Positions 52,079-62,402 of a stretch of DNA of 64,000 bases are shown here, piece by piece. Each line of letters starts with the position of its first letter. The first letter of the stretch is position 1. The position numbers and the translations under genes were made by a program. This stretch comes from Membranipora membranacea (Eukaryota > Bryozoa > Gymnolaemata > Cheilostomatida > Membraniporidae), in assembly GCA_914767715.1 (NCBI GenBank), contig OU612070.1:22494025-22558024 (forward strand), read 5' to 3'. A model generated the notes under the pieces. It ran no database searches. It saw only the letters and a list, made by a program, of their open reading frames with translations, and was not told the DNA's origin.

Positions 52079-53502
52079 TATTCTATCGAGGTATTTTGCC
52101 AGAAATTGTCAAAAATCGATAGGTACGGTCCTGGGGAAATTAGCCAATAATTGGGCGGAATTCCTTACTCGCTTAGAAACGCTTGAAACTCTGTTTTGAA
52201 GATCGCAATCGTCTCCCTATATCTCATATAAAATATTAGCTCCCTGTGACGTTGCGTATTCTATCGAGGTAATTTGCCAGAAATTGACAAAAATCGATAG
52301 GTACGGTCCTGGGGAAATTAGCCAATAATTGTGCGGAATTCCTTACTCGCTTAGAAACGCTTGAAACTCTGTTGTGAAGTTCACCATGACGTCCCTATGT
52401 CTCATATAAAATATTAGCTCCCTGTGACGTTGCGTATTCTGTCGAGGTATTTTGCCTGAAATTGACAAAATTCGATAGGTACGGTCCTGGGGAAATTAGC
52501 CAGTAATTGGGCGGAATTCCTCACTCGCTTAGGAACGCTTGAAACTCTGTTTTGAAGTTCGCAATGACGTCCCTATGTCTCATATAAAATATTAGCTCCC
52601 TGTGACGTTGCGTATTCTATGGAGGTATTTTGCCAGAAATTGACAAAAATTGATAGGTACGGTCCTGGGGAAATTAGCCAATAATTGTGCGGAATTCGTT
52701 ACTCGCTTAGAAACGCTTGAAACTCTGTTTTGAGGTTCGCAATGACGTCCCTATATCGCATATAAATTATTAGCTCCCTGTAACGATGCGTATTCTATCG
52801 AGGTATTTTGCCACAAATTGACATAAATCGTAAGGTACGGTCCTGGGGAAAATAGCCAATAATTGGGCGGAATTCCTTACTCGCTTAGAAACGCTTGAAA
52901 CTCTGTTTTGAGGTTCGCAATGACCTCCCTATACCTCATATAAAATATTAGCTCCCTGTGACGTTGCGTATTCTATCGAGGTATTTTGCCAGAAATTGAC
53001 AAAAATCGATAGGTACCGTCCTGAGGAAATTAGCCAATAATTGGGCGGAATTCCTTACTCGCTTAGAAACGCTTGAAACTCAGTTTTGAGGTTCGCAATG
53101 ACCTCCCTATATCTCACATAAAATATTAGCTCCCTGTGACGTTGCGTATTCTATCGAGGTATTTTGCCAGAAATTGACAAAAGTCGATAGGTACGGTCCT
53201 GGGGAAATTAGCCAATAATTGGGCGTAATTCCTTACTCGCTTAGAAACGCTTGAAACTCTGTTTTGAGGTTCGCAATGACGTCCCTATATCTCATATAAA
53301 ATATTAGCTCCCTGTGACGTTGCGTATTCTATCGAGGTATTTTGCCAGAAATTGACAAAAATCGATAGGTACGGTCCTGGGGAAGTTAGCCTATGATTGG
53401 GCTGAAATCTTTTCTCGCTTAGAAACGCTTGAAACTCTGTTTTGAGGTTCGCAATGACGTCCCTATATCTCATATAAAATACTAGCTCCCTGTGACGTTG
53501 CG
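52079..53502 (+). repeat. Divergent-monomer block D1
   Basis: Eight 178-bp monomers with many private changes, in order: GATCGCAATCGTCTCC (52079), GTTGTGAAGTTCACC (52257), TCTGTCGAGG with CGCTTAGGAACG (52435), TTGTGCGGAATTCGTTAC (52613), CCACAAATTGACATAAATCG with TAACGATGCG before it (52791), GGTACCGTCCTGAGG (52969), AAAAGTCG with GGCGTAATTCC (53147) and GCCTATGATTGGGCTG (53325). They are among the most diverged monomers in the window. Confidence 0.86.
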
Positions 53503-55281
53503 TATTCTATCGAGGTATTTTGCCAGAAATTTACAAAAATCGATAGGTACGGTCCTGGGGAAATTAGCCAATAATTGGGCGGAATTCCTTACTCGCTTAG
53601 AAACGCTTGAAACTCTGATTTGAAGTTTGCAATGACGTCCCTATATCTCATATAAATAAATAGCTCCCTTTGACGATGCGTTTTCTATCAAGGTCTTTTG
53701 TTAGAAATTGACAAAAATCGATAGGTACGGTCCTGGGGAAATTAGCCAGTAATTGGGCGGAATTCCTTACTCGCTTAGAAACGCTTGAAACTCTGATTTG
53801 AAGTTTGCAATGACGTCCCTATATCTCATATAAATAAATAGCTCCCTTTGACGATGCGTTTTCTATCAAGGTCTTTTGTTAGAAATTGACAAAAATCGAT
53901 AGGTACGGTCCTGGGGAAATTAGCCAGTAATTGGGCGGAATTCCTTACTCGCTTAGAAACGCTTGAAACTCTGTTTTGAGGTTCGCAATGACGTCCCTAT
54001 GTCTTATATAAACTATTAGCTCCCTGTGACGTTGGGTATTCTATCGAGGTATTTTGCCAGAAATTGACAAAAATCGATAGGTACGGTCCTGGGGAAATAG
54101 CCAATAATTGGGCGGAATTCCTTACTCGCTTAGAAACGCTTGAAACTCTGTTTTGAAGTTTGCAATGACGTCCCTATATCTCATATAAATAATTAGCTCC
54201 CTTTGACGATGTGTATTCTATCGAGGTCTTTTGTTAGAAATTGACAAAAATCGATAGGTACGGTCCTGGGGAAATTAGCCAGTAATTAGGCGGAATTCCT
54301 TACTCGCTTAGAAACGCTTGAAACTCTGTCTTGAGGTTCGCAATGACGTCCCTATGTCTCATATAAACTATTAGCTCCCTGTGACGTTGCGTATTCTATC
54401 GAGGTATTTTGCCAGAAATTGTCAAAAATCGATAGGTACGGTCCTGGGGAAATTAGCCAATAATTGGGCGGAATTCCTTACTCGCTTAGAAACGCTTGAA
54501 ACTCTGTTTTGAAGATCGCAATGACGTCCCTATATCTCATATAAAATATTAGCTCCCTGTGACGTTGCGTATTCTATGGAGGTATTTTGCCAGAAATTGA
54601 CAATAATCGATAGGTACGGTCCTGGGGAAATTAGCCAATAATTGGGCGGAATTCCTTACTCGCTTAGAATCACTTGAAACTCTGTTTTGAGGTTCGCAAT
54701 GACGTCCCTATGTCTCATATAAAATATTAGCTCCCTGTGACGTTGCGTATTCTATCGAGGTATTTTGCCAGAAATTTACAAAAATCGATAGGTACGGTCC
54801 TGGGGAAATTAGCCATTAATTGGGCGGAATTCCCTACTCGCTTAGAAACGCTTGAAACTCTGTTTTGAAGTTTGCAATGACGTCCCTATATCTCGTATAA
54901 ATAATTAGCTCCCTTTGACGATGCGTTTTCTATCAAGGTCTTTTGCCAGAAATTGACAAAAATCGATAGGTACGGTCCTGGGGAGATTAGCCAATAATTG
55001 GGCGGAATTCCTTACTCGCTTAGAATCACTTGAAACTCTGTTTTGAGGTTCGCAATGACGTCCCTATGTCTCATATAAAATATTAGCTCCCTGTGACGTT
55101 GCGTATTCTATCGAGGTATTTTGCCAGAAATTGACAAAAATCGATAGGTACGGTCCTGGGGAAATTAGCCAGTAATTAGGCGGAGTTCCTTACTCGCTTA
55201 GAAACGCTTGAAACTCTGTCTTGAGGTTCGCAATGACGTCCCTATGTCTTATATAAACTATTAGCTCCCTGTGACGTTGCG
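53503..55281 (+). repeat. Single-monomer duplication plus 9-mer segment
   Basis: The CTCTGATTTG/CTATCAAGG junction region occurs twice in direct succession, 178 bp apart (CTCTGATTTG at about 53614 and 53792), a one-monomer tandem duplication. From 54037 a 9-monomer unit starts (177-bp marker at 54091) and again leaves the order at the TTGTCAAAAATC monomer. Together with D1 this makes an 18-monomer, 3203-bp unit running 50834-54036 and repeating from 54037. Confidence 0.83.
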
Positions 55282-56705
55282 TATTCTATCGAGGTATTTT
55301 GCCAGAAATTGTCAAAAATCGATAGGTACGGTCCTGGGGAAATTAGCCAATAATTGGGCGGAATTCCTTACTCGCTTAGAAACGCTTGAAACTCTGTTTT
55401 GAAGATCGCAATCGTCTCCCTATATCTCATATAAAATATTAGCTCCCTGTGACGTTGCGTATTCTATCGGGGTAATTTGCCAGAAATTGACAAAAATCGA
55501 TAGGTGCGGTCCTGGGGAAATAAGCCAATAATTGTGCGGAATTCCTTACTCGCTTAGAAACGCTTGAAACTCTGTTGTGAAGTTCACCATGACGTCCCTA
55601 TGTCTCATATAAAATATTAGCTCCCTGTGACGTTGCGTATTCTGTCGAGGTATTTTGCCTGAAATTGACAAAATTCGATAGGTACGGTCCTGGGGAAATT
55701 AGCCAGTAATTGGGCGGAATTCCTCACTCGCTTAGGAACGCTTGAAACTCTGTTTTGAAGTTCGCAATGACGTCCCTATGTCTCATATAAAATATTAGCT
55801 CCCTGTGACGTTGCGTATTCTATGGAGGTATTTTGCCAGAAATTGACAAAAATTGATAGGTACGGTCCTGGGGAAATTAGCCAATAATTGTGCGGAATTC
55901 GTTACTCGCTTAGAAACGCTTGAAACTCTGTTTTGAGGTTCGCAATGACGTCCCTATATCGCATATAAATTATTAGCTCCCTGTAACGATGCGTATTCTA
56001 TCGAGGTATTTTGCCACAAATTGACATAAATCGTAAGGTACGGTCCTGGGGAAAATAGCCAATAATTGGGCGGAATTCCTTACTCGCTTAGAAACGCTTG
56101 AAACTCTGTTTTGAGGTTCGCAATGACCTCCCTATACCTCATATAAAATATTAGCTCCCTGTGACGTTGCGTATTCTATCGAGGTATTTTGCCAGAAATT
56201 GACAAAAATCGATAGGTACCGTCCTGAGGAAATTAGCCAATAATTGGGCGGAATTCCTTACTCGCTTAGAAACGCTTGAAACTCAGTTTTGAGGTTCGCA
56301 ATGACCTCCCTATATCTCACATAAAATATTAGCTCCCTGTGACGTTGCGTATTCTATCGAGGTATTTTGCCAGAAATTGACAAAAGTCGATAGGTACGGT
56401 CCTGGGGAAATTAGCCAATAATTGGGCGTAATTCCTTACTCGCTTAGAAACGCTTGAAACTCTGTTTTGAGGTTCGCAATGACGTCCCTATATCTCATAT
56501 AAAATATTAGCTCCCTGTGACGTTGCGTATTCTATCGAGGTATTTTGCCAGAAATTGACAAAAATCGATAGGTACGGTCCTGGGGAAGTTAGCCTATGAT
56601 TGGGCTGAAATCTTTTCTCGCTTAGAAACGCTTGAAACTCTGTTTTGAGGTTCGCAATGACGTCCCTATATCTCATATAAAATACTAGCTCCCTGTGACG
56701 TTGCG
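55282..56705 (+). repeat. Divergent-monomer block D2
   Basis: D2 repeats D1 3203 bp downstream, monomer for monomer, including CCACAAATTG (52811/56014), GGTACCGTCCTGAGG and GCCTATGATTGGGCTG. A visible difference is TCTATCGGGG with GGTGCGG in its second monomer, where D1 has TCTATCGAGG with GGTACGG. Both last monomers open the same 62-codon minus-strand frame (53285-53473 and 56488-56676), which is not a gene. Confidence 0.87.
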
Positions 56706-57239
56706 TATTCTATCGAGGTATTTTGCCAGAAATTTACAAAAATCGATAGGTACGGTCCTGGGGAAATTAGCCAATAATTGGGCGGAATTCCTTACTTGCT
56801 TAGAACCGCTTGAAACTCTGTTTTGAAGTTTGCAATGACGTCCCTATATCTCATATAAATAATTAGCTCCCTTTGACGTTGCGTATTCTATCGAGGTCTT
56901 TTGTTAGAAATTGACAAAAATCGATAGGTACGGTCCTGGGGAAATTAGCCAATAATTGGGCGGAATTCCTTACTCGCTTAGAATCGCTTGAAACTCTGTT
57001 TTGAGGTTCGCAATGACGTCCCTATGTCTCATATAAAATATTAGCTCCCTGTGACGTTGCGTATTCTATCGAGGTATTTTGCCAGAAATTGACAAAAATC
57101 GATAGGTACGGTCCTGGGGAAATTCGCCAATAATTGGGCGGAATTCCTTACTCGCTTAGAAACGCTTGAAACTCTGTTTTGAAGTTCGCCATGACGTCCC
57201 TATGTCTCATATAAAATATTAGCTCCCTGTGACGTTGCG
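56706..57239 (+). repeat. Three connecting family B monomers
   Basis: Monomers at 56706, 56884 and 57062 are 178 bp each. The first shares GAAATTTAC with the monomer after D1 but then has TTACTTGCTTAGAACCGC, so the D1/D2 duplication ends near 56790. The other two are ordinary GTCTTTTGTTAG and GTATTTTGCC types. I see nothing else in this stretch. Confidence 0.8.
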
Positions 57240-59019
57240 TATTCTATCGAGGTAATTTGCCAGAAATTGACAAAAATCGATAGGTGCGGTCCTGGGGAAA
57301 TAAGCCAATAATTGGGCGGAATTCCTTACTCGCTTAAAAACGCTTGAAACGCTGTTTTGAAGTTCGCCATGACGTCCCTATGTCTCATATAAAATATTAG
57401 CTCCCTGTGACGTTGCGTATTCTATCGAGGCCTTTTGCCAGAAATTGACAAAAATCGATAGGTATGGTCCTGGGGAAATTAGCCAATAATTGGGCGGAAT
57501 TCCTTACTCGCTTAGAAACGCTTGAAACTCTGTTTTGAAGATCGCAATGACGTCCCTATATCTCATATAAAATATTAGCTCCCTGTGACGATGCGTTTTC
57601 TATCGAGGTAATTTGCCAGAAATTGGCAAAAATCGATAGGTGCGGTCCTGGAGAAATAAGCCAATAATTGGGCGGAATTCCTTACTCGCTTAGAAACGCT
57701 TAAAACTCTGTTTTGAAGTTCGCCATGACGTCCCTATGTCTCATATAAAATATTAGCTCCCTGTGACGTTGCGTATTCTATCGAGGTAATTTCCCCGAAA
57801 TTGACAAAAATCGATAGGTGCGGTCCTGGGGCAATAAGCCAATAATTGGGCGGAATTCCTTACTCGCTTAGAAACGCTTGAAACACTGTTTTGAAGTTCG
57901 CCATGACGTCCCTATGTCTCATATAAAATATTAGCTCCCTGTGACGTTGCGTATTCTATCGAGGCCTTTTGTTAGAAATTGACAAAAATCGATAGGTACG
58001 GTCCTGGGGAAATTAGCCAATAATTGGGCGGAATTCCTTACTCGCTTAGAATCACTTGAAACTCTGTTTTGAGGTTCGCAATGACCTCCCTATATCTCAT
58101 ATAAAATATTAGCTCCCTGTGACGTTGCGTATTCTATCGAGGTAATTTGCCAGAAATTGACAAAAATCGATAGGTGCGGTCCTGGGGAAATAAGCCAATA
58201 ATTGGGCGGAATTCCTTACTCGCTTAAAAACGCTTGAAACGCTGTTTTGAAGTTCGCCATGACGTCCCTATGTCTCATATAAAATATTAGCTCCCTGTGA
58301 CGTTGCGTACTCTATCGAGGCCTTTTGCCAGAAATTGACAAAAATCGATAGGTATGGTCCTGGGGAAATTAGCCAATAATTGGGCGGAATTCCTTACTCG
58401 CTTAGAAACGCTTGAAACTCTGTTTTGAAGATCGCAATGACGTCCCTATATCTCATATAAAATATTAGCTCCCTGTGACGATGCGTTTTCTATCGAGGTA
58501 ATTTGCCAGAAATTGATAAAAATCGATAGGTGCGGTCCTGGAGAAATAAGCCAATAATTGGGCGGAATTCCTTACTCGCTTAGAAACGCTTAAAACTCTG
58601 TTTTGAAGTTCGCCATGACGTCCCTATGTCTCATATAAAATATTAGCTCCCTGTGACGTTGCGTATTCTATCGAGGTAATTTCCCCGAAATTGACAAAAA
58701 TCGATAGGTGCGGTCCTGGGGAAATAAGCCAATAATTGGGCGGAATTCCTTACTCGCTTAGAAACGCTTGAAACACTGTTTTGAAGTTCGCCATGACGTC
58801 CCTATGTCTCATATAAAATATTAGCTCCCTGTGACGTTGCGTATTCTATCGAGGCCTTTTGTTAGAAATTGACAAAAATCGATAGGTACGGTCCTGGGGA
58901 AATTAGCCAATAATTGGGCGGAATTCCTTACTCGCTTAGAATCACTTGAAACTCTGTTTTGAGGTTCGCAATGACGTCCCTATGTATCATATAAAATCTT
59001 AGCTCCCTGTGACGTTGCG
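57240..59019 (+). repeat. Tandem 5-monomer units (890 bp each)
   Basis: Units lie at 57240-58129 and 58130-59019. Both have the order GTAATTTGCC with ACGCTGTTTTG (57350 and 58240), GAGGCC with GGTATGG, TTTTCTATCGAGG with GGTCCTGGAG, GTAATTTCCCC, and GAGGCCTTTTGTTAG with AATCACTTG. Private differences show each has mutated since duplication: GGGGCAATAAG and TTGGCAAAA in the first, TACTCTATCG and TTGATAAAA in the second. At the fifth monomer the first unit ends CCTCCCTATATCTCAT and the second ends TATGTATCAT. Confidence 0.85.
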
Positions 59020-61156
59020 TATTCTATCGAGGTATTTTGCCAGAAATTTACAAAAATCGTTAGGTACGGTCCTGGGGAAATTAGCCATTAATTGGGCGGA
59101 ATTCCTTACTCGCTTAGAAACGCTTGAAACTCTGTTTTGAAGTTTGCAATGACGTCCCTATATCTCATATAAATAATTAGCTCCCTTTGACGATGCGTTT
59201 TCTATCGAGGTCTTTTGTTAGAAATTGACAAAAATCGATAGGTACGGTCCTGGGGAAATTAGCCAGTAATTAGGCGGAATTCCTTACTCGCTTAGAAACG
59301 CTTGAAACTCTGTCTTGAGGTTCGCAATGACGTCCCTATGTCTTATATAAACTATTAGCTCCCTGTGACGTTGCGTATTCTATCGAGGTATTTTGCCAGA
59401 AATTGTCAAAAATCGATAGGTACGGTCCTGGGGAAATTAGCCAATAATTGGGCGGAATTCCTTACTCGCTTAGAAACGCTTGAAACTCTGTTTTGAAGAT
59501 CGCAATCGTCTCCCTATATCTCATATAAAATATTAGCTCCCTGTGACGTTGCGTATTCTATCGGGGTAATTTGCCAGAAATTGACAAAAATCGATAGGTG
59601 CGGTCCTGGGGAAGTAATCCAATAATTGTGCGGAATTCCTTACTCGCTTAGAAACGCTTGAAACTCTGTTTTGAAGTTCGCCATGACGTCCCTATGTCTC
59701 ATATAAAATATTAGCTCCCTGTGACGTTGCGTATTCTGTCGAGGTATTTTGCCTGAAATTGACAAAAAATCGATAGGTACGGTCCTGGGGAAATTAGCCA
59801 GTAATTGGGCGGAATTCCTCACTCGCTTAGGAACGCTTGAAACTCTGTTTTGAAGTTCGCAATGACGTCCCTATATCTCATATAAAATATTAGCTCCCTG
59901 TGACGTTGCGTATTCTATCGAGGTATTTTGCCAGAAATTGACAAAAATCGATAGGTACGGTCCTGGGGAAGATAGCCAATAATCGGGCAGAATTCCTTAC
60001 TCGCTTAGAAACGCTTGAATCTCTGTTTTGAAGTTTGCAATGACGTCCCCATATCTCATATAAAATATTAGCTCCCTGTGACGTTGCGTATTCTATCGAG
60101 GTCTTTTGCCAGAAATTGACAAAAATCGATAGGTACGGTCCTGGGGAAGTTAGCCAATAATTGGGCGGAATTCCTTACTCGCTTAGAAACGCTTGAAACT
60201 CTGTTTTGAAGTTCGCAATGACGTCCCTATATCTCATATAAAATATTAGCTCCCTGTGACGTTGCGTATTCTATCGAGGTATTTTGCCAGAAATTTACAA
60301 AAATCGATAGGTACGGTCCTGGGGAAATTAGCCATTAATTGGGCGGAATTCCTTACTCGCTTGGAAACGCTTGAAACTCTGTTTTGAAGTTTGCAATGAC
60401 GTCCCTATATCTCATATAAAATATTAGCTCCCTGTGACGTTGCGTATTCTATGGAGGTATTTTGCCAGAAATTGACAAAAATCGATAGGTACGGTCCTGG
60501 GGAAATTAGCCAATAATTGGGCGGAATTCCTTACTCGCTTAGAATCACTTGAAACTCTGTTTTGAGGTTCGCAATGACGTCCCTATGTCTCATATAAAAT
60601 ATTAGCTCCCTGTGACGTTGCGTATTCTATCGAGGTATTTTGCCAGAAATTTACAAAAATCGATAGGTGCGGTCCTGGGGAAATTAGCCATTAAATGGGC
60701 GGAATTCCTTACTCGCTTAGAAACGCTTGAAACTCTGTTTTGAAGTTTGCAATGATGTCCCTATATCTCATATAAATAATTAGCTCCCTTTGACGATGCG
60801 TTTTCTATCAAGGTCTTTTGCCAGAAATTGACAAAAATCGATAGGTACGGTCCTGGGGAGATTAGCCAATAATTGGGCGGAATTCCTTACTCGCTTAGAA
60901 TCACTTGAAACTCTGTTTTGAGGTTCGCAATGACGTCCCCATGTCTCATATAAAATATTAGCTCCCTGTGACGTTGCGTATTCTATCGAGGTATTTTGCC
61001 AGAAATTTACAAAAATCGATAGGTACGGTCCTGGGGAAATTAGCCAGTAATTAGGCGGAGTTCCTTACTCGCTTAGAAACGCTTGAAACTCTGTCTTGAG
61101 GTTCGCAATGACGTCCCTATGTCTTATATAAACTATTAGCTCCCTGTGACGTTGCG
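59020..61156 (+). repeat. Family B monomers joining D2 and D3 regions
   Basis: Twelve monomers. 59020-59553 resembles the end of the 1068-bp unit (GAAATTTAC, GTTAG, TTGTCAAAAATC types). 59554 and 59732 resemble the cgggg and TCTGTCGAGG types; the latter is 179 bp because of one extra A in GACAAAAAATCG (59761). That insertion joins two frames and gives a 60-codon minus-strand open frame at 59640-59822. 59911 carries GAAGATAGCC and AATCGGGCAG. 60445-61156 again follows the 9-mer order from the TCTATGGAGG type to the GGCGGAGTTCC type. Confidence 0.8.
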
Positions 61157-62228
61157 TATTCTATCGAGGTATTTTGCCAGAAATTGTCAAAAATCGATAG
61201 GTACGGTCCTGGGGAAATTAGCCAATAATTGGGCGGAATTCCTTACTCGCTTAGAAACGCTTGAAACTCTGTTTTGAAGATCGCAATCGTCTCCCTATAT
61301 CTCATATAAAATATTAGCTCCCTGTGACGTTGCGTATTCTATCGGGGTAATTTGCCAGAAATTGACAAAAATCGATAGGTACGGTCCTGGGGAAATAAGC
61401 CAATAATTGGGCGGAATTCCTTACTCGCTTAGAAACGCTTGAAACTCTGTTGTGAAGTTCACCATGACGTCCCTATGTCTCATATAAAATATTAGCTCCC
61501 TGTGACGTTGCGTGTTCTGTCGAGGTATTTTGCCTGAAATTGACAAAAATCGATAGGTACGGTCCTGGGGAAATTAGCCAGTAATTGGGCGGAATTCCTC
61601 ACTCGCTTAGGAACGCTTGAAACTCTGTTTTGAAGTTCGCAATGACGTCCCTATGTCTCATATAAAATATTAGCTCCCTGTGACGTTGCGTATTCTATCG
61701 AGGTATTTTGCCAGAAATTGACAAAAATTGATAGGTACGGTCCTGGGGAAATTAGCCAATAATTGTGCGGAATTCGTTACTCGCTTAGAAACGCTTGAAA
61801 CTCTGTTTTGAGGTTCGCAATGACGTCCCTATATCGCATATAAATTATTAGCTCCCTGTAACGATGCGTATTCTATCGAGGTATTTTGCCACAAATTGAC
61901 ATAAATCGTAAGGTACGGTCCTGGGGAAAATAGCCAATAATTGGGCGGAATTCCTTACTCGCTTAGAAACGCTTGAAACTCTGTTTTGAGGTTCGCAATG
62001 ACCTCCCTATATCTCATATAAAATATTAGCTCCCTGTGACGTTGCGTATTCTATCGAGGTATTTTGCCAGAAATTGACAAAAATCGATAGGTACGGTCCT
62101 GGGGAAATTAGCCAATAATTGGGCGGAATTCCTTACTCGCTTAGAAACGCTTGAAACTCAGTTTTGAGGTTCGCAATGACCTCCCTATATCTCACATAAA
62201 ATATTAGCTCCCTGTGACGTTGCGTATT

Positions 62229-62268
62229 CTATCGAGGTATTTTGCCAGAAATTGACAAAAGTCGATAG
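62229..62268. repeat. 7-bp inverted repeat within the monomer
   Basis: The left arm CTATCGA (offsets 5-11, 62229-62235) is the exact reverse complement of the right arm TCGATAG (offsets 38-44, 62262-62268), with a 26-nt spacer. The pair is present in most monomers of both HOR families. Variants starting TATTCTATAGTGG, TATTCTATCATGG or TATTCTATGGAGG break the inner bases and leave only CTAT/ATAG. The structure is seen in the sequence; cruciform formation or a role in kinetochore assembly is not shown. Confidence 0.7.
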
Positions 62269-62289
62269 GTACGGTCCTGGGGAAATTAG

Positions 62290-62310
62290 CCAATAATTGG
62301 GCGGAATTCC
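62290..62310. repeat. Clustered palindromes CCAATAATTGG and GGAATTCC
   Basis: Offsets 66-76 read CCAATAATTGG, a perfect palindrome around one central A that places a CCAAT pentamer on each strand. Two bases further on, offsets 79-86 read GGAATTCC, a perfect 8-bp palindrome containing the EcoRI site. Variants CCATTAATTGG and CCAGTAATTAG in specific HOR positions destroy the first palindrome but leave the second. The EcoRI core is lost in copies with GGAACTCC (many in family A), GGATTTCC, GGAAATCC or GGAGTTCC. Confidence 0.7.
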
Positions 62311-62402
62311 TTACTCGCTTAGAAACGCTTGAAACTCTGTTTTGAGGTTCGCAATGACGTCCCTATATCTCATATAAAATATTAGCTCCCTGTGACGTTG
62401 CG

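Larger units (their letters stand above)
61157..62402 (+). repeat. Divergent-monomer block D3
   Basis: D3 matches D2 at an offset of 5875 bp (CCACAAATTG at 56014/61889), which is 33 monomers plus the one extra A at 59761. It keeps GTTGTGAAGTTCACC, CGCTTAGGAACG, TTGTGCGGAATTCGTTAC and AAAAGTCG. It has ordinary GGTACGGTCCTGGGG where D1 and D2 have GGTACCGTCCTGAGG, and it lacks the GCCTATGATTGGGCTG monomer. Confidence 0.84.
62225..62402 (+). repeat. Representative near-consensus monomer
   Basis: This 178-bp copy is chosen as a reference because it differs little from the consensus I derived by eye (AAAAGTCG instead of AAAATCG at 62258-62265, and GAGGTTC instead of GAAGTTC). Offsets used elsewhere count from its first base. 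Main variable sites are offsets 12-23 (GTATTTTGCCA, GTCTTTTGTTA, GTAATTTGCCA or GCCTTTTGCCA), 45-49 (GTACG, GTGCG, GTATG or GTGCA), 65-76 (CCAATAATTGG, CCATTAATTGG or CCAGTAATTAG), 119-129 (GAAGTTCGC, GAGGTTCGC, GAAGTTTGC or GAAGATCGC), 140-150 (TATATCTCAT, TATGTCTCAT or TATGTCTTAT) and the end (GACGTTGCG or GACGATGCG). Offsets 24-44 and 91-113 vary least. Confidence 0.9.

Noticed and set aside
16091-59822. Minus-strand open frames of 60-62 codons as genes (16091, 21610, 22500, 22856, 23923, 35669, 37270, 41541, 43142, 49548, 53285, 56488, 59640)
   Set aside because: Each lies within one satellite period and exists only because of a single substitution (or, at 59640, a one-base insertion) that removes a stop. 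No codon-level constraint is evident, and the peptide resembles no family I recognise.
59985-60005. AATCGGGCAG as a CENP-B box
   Set aside because: It lacks the required TTCG and A spacing before CGGG and occurs in a single variant monomer (59911).
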